This document shows positions 8,674 through 16,095 of a stretch of 64,000 nt of DNA, piece after piece (the stretch's first letter is position 1; the number at the start of each line of letters is the position of its first letter). The notes under the pieces were generated by a model. It was not told the DNA's origin. It made no database searches and was given only the letters and a program-made list of their open reading frames with translations. The position numbers were made by a program, and so were the translations under genes. This DNA comes from Denitrobaculum tricleocarpae. Lineage in GTDB: Bacteria; Pseudomonadota; Alphaproteobacteria; Kiloniellales; Kiloniellaceae. The stretch lies in NCBI RefSeq assembly GCF_007004665.1, contig NZ_ML660053.1, positions 682,001-746,000 on the forward strand. The letters run 5' to 3'.

Positions 8674-9114
8674 TCAAGTAGGCACGGCGGCGCCCGCCGC
8701 CTGGACGCGCCTGACCGCGCGCAGGGCCAGGAAGAGCAGCAGGCCGACCGGGCCGAACAAAAAGGTCAGGGCAAGGCAGGGGATCACGAGCCAGAAGCGG
8801 ATCCCCTCGGCGCGCGCGGTGCGGCACTCCCAGGCGCCGATAAAAAGATCGAAGGCGAGGTAGTGGATCCAGCCCGCCAAGACCAGCTCGGGCCGGGTGA
8901 AAAGCTGCATGACCTCCGCCAGGCTGCCGTAACCGCCCTCGCTGTCGGCCCAGTAAACCAGGATCAGCGCGCTGTAACCGACCGAGAGGATCAGGGGCAG
9001 GATCAGGCCGGAAATCCGCTGGGTCCAGACCGGCCAGAGCGGGCTTGCCAACAGCACCAGCCAGCCCAGCATGGCCGTGGCGCCGGCGAGGCTGAAGATC
9101 TCTTCCAGGGTCAT
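8674..9114 (-). CDS. ABA4-like membrane protein (DUF4281)
   Basis: 146-residue protein with four predicted membrane helices. Motifs of the ABA4/DUF4281 family are visible: WIHYLAFDLFIGAWECR in the middle and a CLALTFLFGPVGLLLFL helix near the end. Plant ABA4 takes part in neoxanthin formation; bacterial members are uncharacterised. It is upstream of the seven-helix protein on the same strand, and its leader faces a TetR gene. Short imperfect repeats lie just upstream (9155-9224). Confidence 0.85.
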   Translation of the reverse strand: MTLEEIFSLAGATAMLGWLVLLASPLWPVWTQRISGLILPLILSVGYSALILVYWADSEGGYGSLAEVMQLFTRPELVLAGWIHYLAFDLFIGAWECRTARAEGIRFWLVIPCLALTFLFGPVGLLLFLALRAVRRVQAAGAAVPT

Positions 9115-9154
9115 GCCGGGTCTCCCTCCGGGTTATGGTTTGGCGCGGGTTGCG

Positions 9155-9224
9155 CCTGGGTGCAGTTCACGTTTGGGTACAGTTCACATCCGGGTAACGT
9201 TCACGTCGGCGCAGGCTTCACCTT
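9155..9224. repeat. Four imperfect tandem 17-18-base repeats upstream of the ABA4-like gene
   Basis: Successive units end in gttcacgt, gttcacatc, gttcacgtc and cttcacctt, each preceded by a gggt- or gcgc-type segment. They occupy the leader between the ABA4-like start (9114) and the TetR gene. They could be repeated regulator-binding sites or simple tandem duplication. Confidence 0.5.
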
Positions 9225-9301
9225 TGGGCGCCTGCCGCGCTTCACAGCCGGCTGGACTTTCATTTGATCTTTACGCTGTCTAGATGCTTTTGGATCAGAA
9301 T

Positions 9302-9331
9302 CTTGTCACTGTCAAGTTTGCTTTTGACAAG
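9302..9331. promoter_or_regulatory. Inverted repeat in the tetR/ABA4 divergent promoter region
   Basis: cttgtca (9302-9308) and tgacaag (9325-9331) are perfect reverse complements; an inner pair gtcaa/ttgac lies inside. The site ends 28 bases before the TetR start and includes a ttgaca-like -35 core. It is a candidate TetR operator by symmetry and position only. Confidence 0.4.
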
Positions 9332-9358
9332 TACGGGTCTCTGGCGTAGTCAGGGCGC

Positions 9359-10078
9359 ATGGTGAAAAGCAAAGCCTCCGCCGAGTCCCTCGCGGCTGCG
9401 CCTAAAACGGCGGCTGGGAAAAAGATGGCCCTCAAAAAGACGGCCCTCAAAAAGACGGCTCTCAAAAAGACGGCCAAAAGCCGCTACCATCACGGCGATC
9501 TGCGGGCCGCCCTGCTGGAGGCGGCGGAGGCCGAGCTGGCGGAAAAGGGGATCGAGGCTTTCTCCCTGCGCGGTGTGGCCAAGCGGGCCGGGGTCAGCCA
9601 TGCGGCGCCGGCGCATCACTTCGGCGACGTGAACGGCCTCTTCACGGCGCTGGCGGCGACCGGCTACCGACGATTCATTGCCGCGCAGCGGACCCGGCAG
9701 AAAAGGGCGGCGCAAAAGGGGGGCAAGGACGGGGCCGCGCAGCTCGCGGCGGTGGGCCTGGGCTACGTCGATTTCGCCATAGCCAACCCGGCGCTCTTCC
9801 GCCTGATGTTCTCATCCAAGCGACCGGACTTCTGTGACGGCGAACTGGAAGAGACAGCGCGCGCGGCCTTCGAGAAGCTGCTGGAGGATGTCGGGCGCTT
9901 CCGGAAGATCCATCCCTGCGACGACGAGGCAGTGATGGCCTCGGCCATGGCCACCTGGGCCATGGTGCACGGGCTGGCCGATCTGCTGGAGGGCGGGCGC
10001 ATCAAGTACCTGCAGAACCTGACGCGGAAAAAGCGCGAGCAGGTGCTTTCGGACATGATCCTGCGCGCGGCGTCTTAG
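9359..10078 (+). CDS. TetR-family transcriptional regulator with basic repeat tail
   Basis: 239-residue regulator. The helix-turn-helix is at about residues 42-88 (YHHGDLRAALLEAA, then SLRGVAKRAGVSHAAPAHHF), followed by an all-helical ligand domain. It has an unusual 40-residue lysine-rich N-terminal tail with three tandem KKTAL units, encoded by perfect or near-perfect 15-base repeats. That tail could add non-specific DNA affinity. It is divergent from the ABA4-like and seven-helix membrane genes, which are its likely targets. Confidence 0.9.
   Translation: MVKSKASAESLAAAPKTAAGKKMALKKTALKKTALKKTAKSRYHHGDLRAALLEAAEAELAEKGIEAFSLRGVAKRAGVSHAAPAHHFGDVNGLFTALAATGYRRFIAAQRTRQKRAAQKGGKDGAAQLAAVGLGYVDFAIANPALFRLMFSSKRPDFCDGELEETARAAFEKLLEDVGRFRKIHPCDDEAVMASAMATWAMVHGLADLLEGGRIKYLQNLTRKKREQVLSDMILRAAS
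9422..9475 (+). repeat. 15-base in-frame tandem repeat in the TetR gene
   Basis: The unit aagacggccctcaaa and close variants occur three and a half times, encoding K-T-A-L-K units. The differences are single substitutions (atg for acg in unit 1, gct for gcc in unit 3). Confidence 0.85.
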
Positions 10079-10114
10079 GACGCGGCATCTTGAACCTGAC
10101 TGATCCTTGCTGAG

Positions 10115-10199
10115 TTTCCAGAAAAACCGGGTCCGGTCGGCGACATGGTCCAGGTCATCGATCCTGTGCATGTGTCGTCCCTGGGCTTTTTCTGGGGCG
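10115..10199 (-). pseudogene. 3' remnant of an rpiR-family regulator gene (copy B)
   Basis: Reverse-strand translation gives HRIDDLDHVADRTRFFWKL, matching ERIEALEEVFDRTRFFRKF at the C-terminus of the intact rpiR product. The DNA block aaaaaccgggtccggtcg is identical to the intact gene. Divergence is greater than in copy A and the stop codon is lost. It lies just after the TetR gene, with two orphan small genes on its other side. Confidence 0.65.
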
Positions 10200-10276
10200 A
10201 ACATGAAGGAGAAGTCGGGTCTTAAACTGCGTGCCGAGCTGTAGCAAAGCACAGATAAACAAGGACATGCTTCCCG

Positions 10277-10543
10277 CTACAGGTACTCGGCAGGAATATT
10301 TGAGAGTTGGGCTTTGACATCCCAGTCTTCTGGTTTGTCTTTTTCCGACCACCAATTCATGCCCTTTCGTTTCCACTCCTCTCTGTAACTCACGACTGCT
10401 GAATAAAGAGAGTCTTCATATCCGAATTCTGCGCCACAGCAGGCGCAGATATCAAACGTGGCTGTTTTTCCGTCCAGGCCCCATGGTGGCTCAGGCTGTT
10501 CCAAGCCACATACCCGACAGGCGAAAAGAGATTTATTGAGCAA
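10277..10543 (-). CDS. Small zinc-ribbon-like protein, unknown
   Basis: 88-residue protein with two CxxC pairs, CRVCG (9-13) and CACCG (33-37), as in a short zinc ribbon, followed by EFGYEDS and a tryptophan-rich C-terminus (EEWKRKGMNWWSEKD). Small proteins of this appearance occur as orphan immunity genes in polymorphic-toxin regions, but no such toxin is visible here. It follows the 122-residue gene on the same strand after 38 bases. Confidence 0.7.
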   Translation of the reverse strand: MLNKSLFACRVCGLEQPEPPWGLDGKTATFDICACCGAEFGYEDSLYSAVVSYREEWKRKGMNWWSEKDKPEDWDVKAQLSNIPAEYL

Positions 10544-10581
10544 GGTAACAATCCATATTCGTTGTGCATTTGGGGAAGGGG

Positions 10582-10950
10582 TCAGGTGATACCTCGCGCC
10601 CTGCCTCTGTTAAGCGGCGTCTCGGGTTTCCCTTCCTCCACAAACCGCATCAAATGCGCGATTACCCAATTCAAATCGTCCTCATTGCACCAGAGTTCAT
10701 CGATCTTTCCGTAGAGTGTGAAGCGCGAGAGATTGAAACCCTCTTCGATCTCGTTGTACCAGAGCACCTGATCGCCGAAAACGCCGACCGCCCAGAAGCC
10801 GCCGGTCTCTCGCCCGTAATCTCCGCCCGACCAGCGTGTCGGTGGGATCTTGATCAGTTCCCAGAGCCTCTGCTCCTTGGAGGTAATCTGGGCCTCGGCC
10901 GCTGTGATCATCGCATTCAGTTCAGCTTCGGATAAAGGGGGTATCGTCAT
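10582..10950 (-). CDS. Small acidic cytoplasmic protein, unknown (possible immunity protein)
   Basis: 122-residue protein with no signal peptide or membrane segment. Visible features are GGFWAVGVFGDQVLWYNEIE in the centre and WCNEDDLNWVIAHLMRFVEE near the end, a hydrophobic-acidic pattern seen in SMI1-like and other toxin-immunity proteins. The family was not identified. It is upstream of the 88-residue zinc-ribbon gene, and both lie between rpiR copy B and the intact rpiR gene. Confidence 0.75.
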   Translation of the reverse strand: MTIPPLSEAELNAMITAAEAQITSKEQRLWELIKIPPTRWSGGDYGRETGGFWAVGVFGDQVLWYNEIEEGFNLSRFTLYGKIDELWCNEDDLNWVIAHLMRFVEEGKPETPLNRGRARGIT

Positions 10951-10976
10951 TGACAGATCCTAATTCGCCCCTTTGC

Positions 10977-11098
10977 GCAATTTGCGTTTAAGTGGACTCA
11001 AAACCCGCTGCCTCTCAATCAGCAAACTGCTGATTTCGCCCTCTGAGCTTTTGGCGCAGGTTTTGAGAAGGTGTGTTTTTAGAGCGAACGCAAATTGC
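10977..11098. repeat. Nested inverted-repeat element of about 120 bases
   Basis: Three perfect inverted pairs are nested: gcaatttgcgtt (10977-10988) with aacgcaaattgc (11087-11098); ctcaaaacc (10997-11005) with ggttttgag (11059-11067); and aatcagca (11017-11024) with tgctgatt (11028-11035) across a three-base loop. The whole could fold as one long interrupted hairpin. No coding capacity is seen. It lies between the unknown small genes and the rpiR 3' end. Confidence 0.7.
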
Positions 11099-11105
11099 TT
11101 TTTTT

Positions 11106-11139
11106 GGGTCTGTTGAACAGCAAGCCGTTCAACAGACCC
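11106..11139 (-). terminator. Strong hairpin at the rpiR stop codon
   Basis: gggtctgttgaac (11106-11118) and gttcaacagaccc (11127-11139) form a perfect 13-bp stem with an 8-base loop. The stem touches the last base of the rpiR stop codon. For reverse-strand transcription it is followed by A residues, not a T tract, so it is a 3' end hairpin rather than a classical intrinsic terminator. Confidence 0.55.
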
Positions 11140-12011
11140 TAATTAAACTTCCGGAAAAACCGGGTCCGGTCGAAGACCTCTTCCAGGGCTTCGATGCGTT
11201 CGCGGGTGCCGTCCCAGGTTTGCTTCTGGACTTCGGCGATCATGGTTTCCAGCAGCAGCATGATCACGACCGAGGAATCCCAGGCGGAAGGGACGACGAT
11301 GCGGCTGGAAAAGCAAAGATCGGCGCAGCGGCTGACCGGGCTGCGCCACTGGTCGGTGAAGAGGATGATCTTCACGCCCTGTTCGCGGGCCAGCTCGGCG
11401 AGCTTGATGGTGGAGTTCTCGTAGCGCCGGTTGTCGAAGATCACCAGGACGTCGCCAGCCTGCATATCCAATAGCGAATGGGGCCAGGAGTTGGAGCGGG
11501 ATTCGATGCTGGTGACGCCCCGGCGGATCATCTGCAGGTGCATGTAGAAGTAGTCGGCCAGGGCCCGGGTGATCCGGCCGCCGGCCACGAAGACCGTGCG
11601 CTTGGGGTCGGCGAGCAGGGCGCAGGCGGCGTCGAAGCTCGCCGGGTCGATCTGCGCCAGGGTCTGGTGGATGTTGTCGATGACCGCCTCGGTGAAGCGG
11701 TTCAGGATGTGCCCGTCCGGGGCGTTCTCGGCCCAGGTGTCGTGCTTGGCGATGGGGTTGGTGATCTTGGCTTCCAGCTCGCGCCTGAGCGCCGCCTGAA
11801 ACTGCGGAAAGCCGGGAAATCCCAGCTTGCGCACCATGCGGACCACGGTGGGGGTCGAGACCTTGGCGTTGGCCGCCAGCGTGGTGATGCTGCCCAGGCC
11901 GGAGACGGGATAGTTCTCCAGGATCGCATTGGCCAGCTGCCGCTCGGCCCGGGTCAGGGCGTCGAACGAGCTTTGCAGGCGCTCCCCAATGGTCTCGACC
12001 GGTTCCGGCAT
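11139..12011 (-). CDS. MurR/RpiR-family transcriptional regulator
   Basis: 290-residue regulator. The N-terminal helix-turn-helix covers residues 1-77 (ITTLAANAKVSTPTVVRMVR). The C-terminal SIS domain follows from about residue 125, with VFVAGGRITRALADYF and SWPHSLLDMQAGDVLVIFD, which binds a phosphorylated sugar or similar ligand. It is divergent from the N-formylglutamate amidohydrolase/TRAP operon, which it probably controls. Its 3' end is present twice more to the left as diverged fragments (7535-7676 and 10115-10199). Confidence 0.95.
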   Translation of the reverse strand: MPEPVETIGERLQSSFDALTRAERQLANAILENYPVSGLGSITTLAANAKVSTPTVVRMVRKLGFPGFPQFQAALRRELEAKITNPIAKHDTWAENAPDGHILNRFTEAVIDNIHQTLAQIDPASFDAACALLADPKRTVFVAGGRITRALADYFYMHLQMIRRGVTSIESRSNSWPHSLLDMQAGDVLVIFDNRRYENSTIKLAELAREQGVKIILFTDQWRSPVSRCADLCFSSRIVVPSAWDSSVVIMLLLETMIAEVQKQTWDGTRERIEALEEVFDRTRFFRKFN

Positions 12012-12086
12012 AGGGCTCCCATCCTCTTATGTTTCGCACAGTCTAACAGGCGGCGGCGGCGGGCCGAAAGACTTTCTGAAAAGGAG

Positions 12087-12120
12087 TTGACTGACTTGGC
12101 AGGTCTGTAATTATCTATAC
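12087..12120 (+). promoter_or_regulatory. Candidate promoter/operator for the amidohydrolase-TRAP operon
   Basis: ttgact (12087-12092) could be a -35 box and ttatct/tatcta (12111-12117) a -10 box with an 18-19-base spacer. The inverted pair ctgta/tacag overlaps the -10 region. The ATG at 12124 follows within a few bases and lacks a Shine-Dalgarno sequence, so the transcript may be leaderless if this assignment is right. Confidence 0.35.
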
Positions 12121-12123
12121 AGA

Positions 12124-13023
12124 ATGACTGTGGGGAATGATCGATTGCTTGAAGGTGGCGCAAAGCCGGAAGAGGCGGGGCCCATCGCACCGGAGGTATT
12201 CAATGCCGGCGGCGCGAGCCCGGTTCTGCTGGTCTGCGAGCATGCTTCCAACGTCATCCCCGCGCGCTACGGCGATCTGGGTTTGAGCGCGGATGAGCTG
12301 ACCAGCCATGTGGCCTGGGACCCCGGCGCGGATATCGTCGCGCGGGCCGTGGCGAGCCAACTGGACGCGGCCCTGGTGGCGGCCCGGGTCTCGCGGCTGG
12401 TCTACGACTGCAACCGTCCGCCCGATGCGCCCGGCGCCATGCCGGAAAAGAGCGAAGTCTTCGACATTCCCGGCAATAGAGACCTGACCGAAGCCCAGAA
12501 ATCCGAGCGGGTCGAGAACATCTATCTGCCCTTCAAGGATGGGCTCAGCCGCGTGATCTCGGGCGGCGGGCACTTGAAGGTGATGGTAACGGTCCACAGC
12601 TTCACGCCGGTTTACTTCGGCGGACAGCGGGATCTGCACATCGGCATTCTGCACGACAGCGACAGCCGTCTGGCCGACGCCATGCTGGAGACCGCCGAGG
12701 ACTTCACCAGCCTGGACGTGCGGCGCAACGAGCCCTACGGCCCCGCCGACGGCGTGACCCATACCCTGATCGAGCACGGGCTGCATCACGGTCTGCTCAA
12801 CGTTATGATCGAGATCCGCAACGACCTGCTGGCCGCCGAGCAAGATCAGAAGATCGTCTCGGATCTGCTGGCTGGCTGGATCGCGGCGGCCTGTGAAAAG
12901 GTGGGCGTGCCCTTGAGCGGGGATCTCTTGGGTGGGGTGCTTATGGGCGGAGGCTCATCGGGCGGAGGCTCATCGCGTGATGGATCTATGGGGACAGGGA
13001 AGGTGACGTCATGCCCGCAGTGA
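12124..13023 (+). CDS. N-formylglutamate amidohydrolase family protein
   Basis: 299-residue zinc-dependent amidohydrolase (PF05013 type) that hydrolyses N-formyl or related amides. Family motifs are LLVCEHASNVIP (35-46), SRLVYDCNRP near residue 90, VTVHSFTPVYFG and LNVMIEIRNDLL; the His, Glu and Asn residues match metal and substrate ligands. The C-terminal 30 residues are a Gly/Ser-rich tail containing a duplicated 15-base unit (12945-12959 and 12960-12974). Its stop overlaps the DctQ start by 13 bases, which indicates translational coupling to the TRAP transporter. The imported compound is probably an N-acyl or formyl amino acid, as an inference. Confidence 0.93.
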   Translation: MTVGNDRLLEGGAKPEEAGPIAPEVFNAGGASPVLLVCEHASNVIPARYGDLGLSADELTSHVAWDPGADIVARAVASQLDAALVAARVSRLVYDCNRPPDAPGAMPEKSEVFDIPGNRDLTEAQKSERVENIYLPFKDGLSRVISGGGHLKVMVTVHSFTPVYFGGQRDLHIGILHDSDSRLADAMLETAEDFTSLDVRRNEPYGPADGVTHTLIEHGLHHGLLNVMIEIRNDLLAAEQDQKIVSDLLAGWIAAACEKVGVPLSGDLLGGVLMGGGSSGGGSSRDGSMGTGKVTSCPQ

Positions 13024-13517
13024 TCCGGCACTACGTGCGCGTCGTCGATGCGGTGAACCGGCGGCTCGGGCGGCTGGTCATGTACATGATCTTCGTGATG
13101 GTCGCGATCCTGCTCTGGTCCTCGATCTCCAAGACCTTCTTCTTTCCCTCGCTCTGGACCCTGGAGATGGCGCAGTTCGCCATGGTCGCCTACTTCATGC
13201 TCGGCGGACCCTATGCGCTGCAGCTCGGTTCCAACGTGCGGATGGATCTTTTCTACGGCGACTGGTCGGACCGCAAGAAGGCCTGGTTCGACGCCTTCAC
13301 GGTCTTTCTGCTGATCTTCTATCTGGGCGTTCTGCTCTACGGCGGCTGGGAGAGCACCTCCTATTCGCTGCAGTATAACGAGCGCAGCAGCACGGCGTGG
13401 CGGCCGCTGCTCTGGCCGATCAAGGTCACCATGTGCCTGAGTATTTTCCTGATGATCCTTCAGGCTCTGTCCGAGTTCTTCAAGGACGTGGCGCGTATCC
13501 GTGGGGTTTCCATCTGA
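13011..13517 (+). CDS. dctQ: TRAP transporter small membrane subunit (DctQ type)
   Basis: 168-residue small subunit of a tripartite ATP-independent periplasmic transporter. Four membrane helices are visible, starting at about residue 21. The helix-loop LEMAQFAMVAYFMLGGPYAL with QLGSNVRMDLFYGDW following is typical of DctQ. It overlaps the amidohydrolase gene by 13 bases, and its stop overlaps the DctM start in a TGATG junction. It works with DctM and the binding protein at 14965. Confidence 0.93.
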   Translation: MPAVIRHYVRVVDAVNRRLGRLVMYMIFVMVAILLWSSISKTFFFPSLWTLEMAQFAMVAYFMLGGPYALQLGSNVRMDLFYGDWSDRKKAWFDAFTVFLLIFYLGVLLYGGWESTSYSLQYNERSSTAWRPLLWPIKVTMCLSIFLMILQALSEFFKDVARIRGVSI

Positions 13518-14842
13518 TGTCCTACGAGCTGATCGCGATCCTGATGTTCTCGACCATGATGATCATGCTGATGACCGGGCAGCGGGTCTTCGGCGCCATC
13601 GGCTTCGTGGGCGTGGTGGCGGGCCTGCTGCTGTGGGGCGATACCGGCGGCAGCGACATCGCCTTCTCGGCGGCCATGAAGCTGATGAAGTGGTATCCGC
13701 TGCTGACCCTGCCGATGTTCATCTTCATGGGCTACGTTCTGTCGGAATCCAAGATCGCCGACGACCTTTACAAGATGTTCCATGTCTGGTTCGGACCGGT
13801 GCGCGGCGGCCTCGCCATCGGCACCATCCTGCTGATGGTGCTGGTCTCGGCCATGAACGGCCTCTCGGTCGCGGGCATGGCGATCGGCGCGACGATCGCG
13901 CTGCCGGAACTGCTCCGGCGCGGCTACGACAAGCGCATGGTCACGGGCGTGGTGCAGGCGGGCTCCTCGCTGGGCATCCTGGTGCCGCCTTCCGTGGTGC
14001 TGGTGCTCTATGCCATGATCGCGCGCCAGCCGGTGGGACAGCTCTGGCTGGCGGGGGTTCTGCCCGGCCTGATGATGGCGGCCATGTTCGTGCTCTACGT
14101 GGTGATCCGCTGCCGGTTGCAGCCTGAATTGGGTCCCGCGCTGCCGGAAGACGAGCGCAAGGTCTCCCTGGCGGAGAAGCTGCGCCTTCTGCGCGCGGGT
14201 ATGCTGCCGCTGGTGATCTTTGCGGCCATGATGGTGCCCTTCGTCAACGGCTGGACCTCCCTGGTCGAGAGCTCCGCGATCGGCGCCATGACCGCCTTCG
14301 GCGCCGCCGTGCTGAAGGGGCGCATGACCAGGCAGGTCTTCGAGACCTCGGTGCGCCAGACTCTCGCGATCTCCTGCATGTTCATGTGGATCATCCTGGC
14401 TGCCCTCGGTTTCGGCGCGGTCTTTGACGGTCTGGGCGCGGTGAAAGCCATCGAGAACCTCTTCACCGAACAGCTGGGCCTGAACCCCTGGATGATCCTG
14501 ATCCTGATGCAGCTCTCGTTTCTGCTGATGGGGACCTTCCTGGACGACACGGCGATGCTGGTGATCGTCGCGCCCCTTTATGTGCCCTTGGTGGGAGCGC
14601 TGGGCTTCGATCTGATCTGGTACGGCATTCTCTACACCATCACCACGCAGGTCGCCTATATGACGCCGCCCTTCGGCTATAACCTCTTTCTGATGCGCGC
14701 CATGGCGCCGCCGGAGATCGGCCTGAAAGACATCTACAGCTCCATCGTGCCCTTCGTCCTGGTGATGATCCTGGCCCTGGCGCTGGTGATGGCGTTTCCG
14801 GAGATTGCCCTGTGGCTGCCGGACTATGTCTACGGAAAATAG
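13517..14842 (+). CDS. dctM: TRAP transporter large permease (DctM type)
   Basis: 441-residue sodium-coupled permease with about twelve membrane segments. Motifs of the family include GQRVFGAIGFVGVVAG near the start, PMFIFMGYVLSES, and SSLGILVPPSVVLVLYAMIA with the conserved proline pair. The start is set at ATG 13517 (MSYELIAIL), which shares one base with the dctQ stop; upstream in-frame codons belong to the overlapping dctQ region. Neighbours are dctQ and a dctP gene after 122 bases. Confidence 0.97.
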   Translation: MSYELIAILMFSTMMIMLMTGQRVFGAIGFVGVVAGLLLWGDTGGSDIAFSAAMKLMKWYPLLTLPMFIFMGYVLSESKIADDLYKMFHVWFGPVRGGLAIGTILLMVLVSAMNGLSVAGMAIGATIALPELLRRGYDKRMVTGVVQAGSSLGILVPPSVVLVLYAMIARQPVGQLWLAGVLPGLMMAAMFVLYVVIRCRLQPELGPALPEDERKVSLAEKLRLLRAGMLPLVIFAAMMVPFVNGWTSLVESSAIGAMTAFGAAVLKGRMTRQVFETSVRQTLAISCMFMWIILAALGFGAVFDGLGAVKAIENLFTEQLGLNPWMILILMQLSFLLMGTFLDDTAMLVIVAPLYVPLVGALGFDLIWYGILYTITTQVAYMTPPFGYNLFLMRAMAPPEIGLKDIYSSIVPFVLVMILALALVMAFPEIALWLPDYVYGK

Positions 14843-14964
14843 TGAAGAACCGGACGGGTTTTGTTTTTGGGGAAGTAACGTCCGGAGTTGGTAAAGTGAG
14901 GTAACTTTTTTGACAGGGGGATCGGCCTGATCGAGGCCGGTCCGATAACAAGGGAGAACAGGAT

Positions 14965-16011
14965 ATGACCGACAGACGTAAGTTTCTGAAAGGCGCCGGC
15001 ATGGCCGGTGTCGCCGCCGGGGCCTCCGCGCTGGCCGCGCCCGCCGTGCACGCGCAGTCCAAGATCAAATGGCGCATGCAGACCTATGCCGGACCGGCGC
15101 TGGCGGAGCACGTGATCAAACCCGCGATTGATTCCTTCAACAAGGTCGCCGGCGACGAGATGGAGATCGAGCTCTTCTTCGCCGATCAGCTGGTGCCGAC
15201 CGGTGAGCTTTTCCGTGCCATGCAGAAGGGCACCATCGACGCGGTGCAGTCTGACGACGATTCCATGGCTTCGCCGACGGAGGTCACGGTCTTCGGCGGC
15301 TACTTCCCCTTCGCCTCGCGTTATTCGCTGGACGTGCCGGTGCTCTTCAACCAGTACGGCCTGGGTGAGATCTGGGATTCCGAATACTCCAAGGTCGGCG
15401 TCAAATGGCTCTCGGCGGGCGCCTGGGATCCCTGTCACTTCGCCACCAAGGATCCGATCCGCAGCCTGGAAGACATGAAGGGCAAGCGCGTCTTCACCTT
15501 CCCGACGGCGGGCCGCTTCCTGACCCAGTTCGGCGTCATCCCCGTGACCCTGCCCTGGGAAGACATCGAGGTCGCGGTCCAGACCGGCGAGCTGGACGGC
15601 ATCGCCTGGTCGGGCATCACCGAGGACTACACGGTGGGTTGGGCCGACGTGACCAACTACTTCCTGACCAACAACATCTCCGGCGCCTGGGCGGGGTCCT
15701 TCTTCGCCAACATGGACCGCTACAACGAGCTGCCCGATCACCTGAAAGAGCTGCTCAAGCTGACCATGGACAGCTCGCACTATTACCGTCAGTGGTGGTA
15801 CTGGGGCGGCGAAGCCCATCTGCGCACCAAAGGCACCAAGATGGAACTGACCTCCATCCCCGATGAGGAGTGGGCGCAGGTCGAGGCCGCCGCGGTCAAG
15901 TTCTGGGACGAGATCGCCGCGGAATCCGAGACCAAGGCCAAGGTGGTCCAGATCTTCAAGGACTACAACGCGACCATGGAGAAAGCCGGACGTCCGTACC
16001 GTTACGGGTGA
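14965..16011 (+). CDS. dctP: TRAP transporter substrate-binding protein (DctP type)
   Basis: 348-residue periplasmic binding protein. It has a Tat-like signal, MTDRRKFLKGAGMAG, with an AxA cleavage site near residue 30 (VHAQ). The mature part carries DctP features such as ELFFADQLVPTGELFRAMQK and WEDIEVAVQTGELDGIAWS. A ribosome-binding site (gggagaacagg) precedes the ATG. It is last in the operon, 122 bases after dctM; the gap holds a small hairpin (ggcctgatcgaggcc), which may adjust expression. The ligand is unknown. Confidence 0.95.
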   Translation: MTDRRKFLKGAGMAGVAAGASALAAPAVHAQSKIKWRMQTYAGPALAEHVIKPAIDSFNKVAGDEMEIELFFADQLVPTGELFRAMQKGTIDAVQSDDDSMASPTEVTVFGGYFPFASRYSLDVPVLFNQYGLGEIWDSEYSKVGVKWLSAGAWDPCHFATKDPIRSLEDMKGKRVFTFPTAGRFLTQFGVIPVTLPWEDIEVAVQTGELDGIAWSGITEDYTVGWADVTNYFLTNNISGAWAGSFFANMDRYNELPDHLKELLKLTMDSSHYYRQWWYWGGEAHLRTKGTKMELTSIPDEEWAQVEAAAVKFWDEIAAESETKAKVVQIFKDYNATMEKAGRPYRYG

Positions 16012-16033
16012 TCAAGGCGCAAGTTCGGAGTGA

Positions 16034-16070
16034 GGGGGGCGTCCCGTGGGAGCGGGGCGCCTCTTTTTTT
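16034..16070 (+). terminator. Intrinsic terminator after dctP
   Basis: GC-rich stem ggcgtcccg (16038-16046) with cggggcgcc (16053-16061; one G-U pair), extended by flanking gagg/cctc pairing, followed by a run of seven T at 16064-16070. It ends the amidohydrolase-TRAP operon. Confidence 0.85.
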
Positions 16071-16095
16071 GTGGGGGGAAAGGGGGCTAAGGCTC

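Noticed and set aside
11106-11139. Classical intrinsic terminator for rpiR
   Set aside because: The stem is strong but no T tract follows on the coding strand; called only a 3' hairpin.
13397-13516. Longer DctM start at 13397
   Set aside because: It lies inside dctQ in another frame; ATG 13517 fits the family N-terminus and the TGATG junction.
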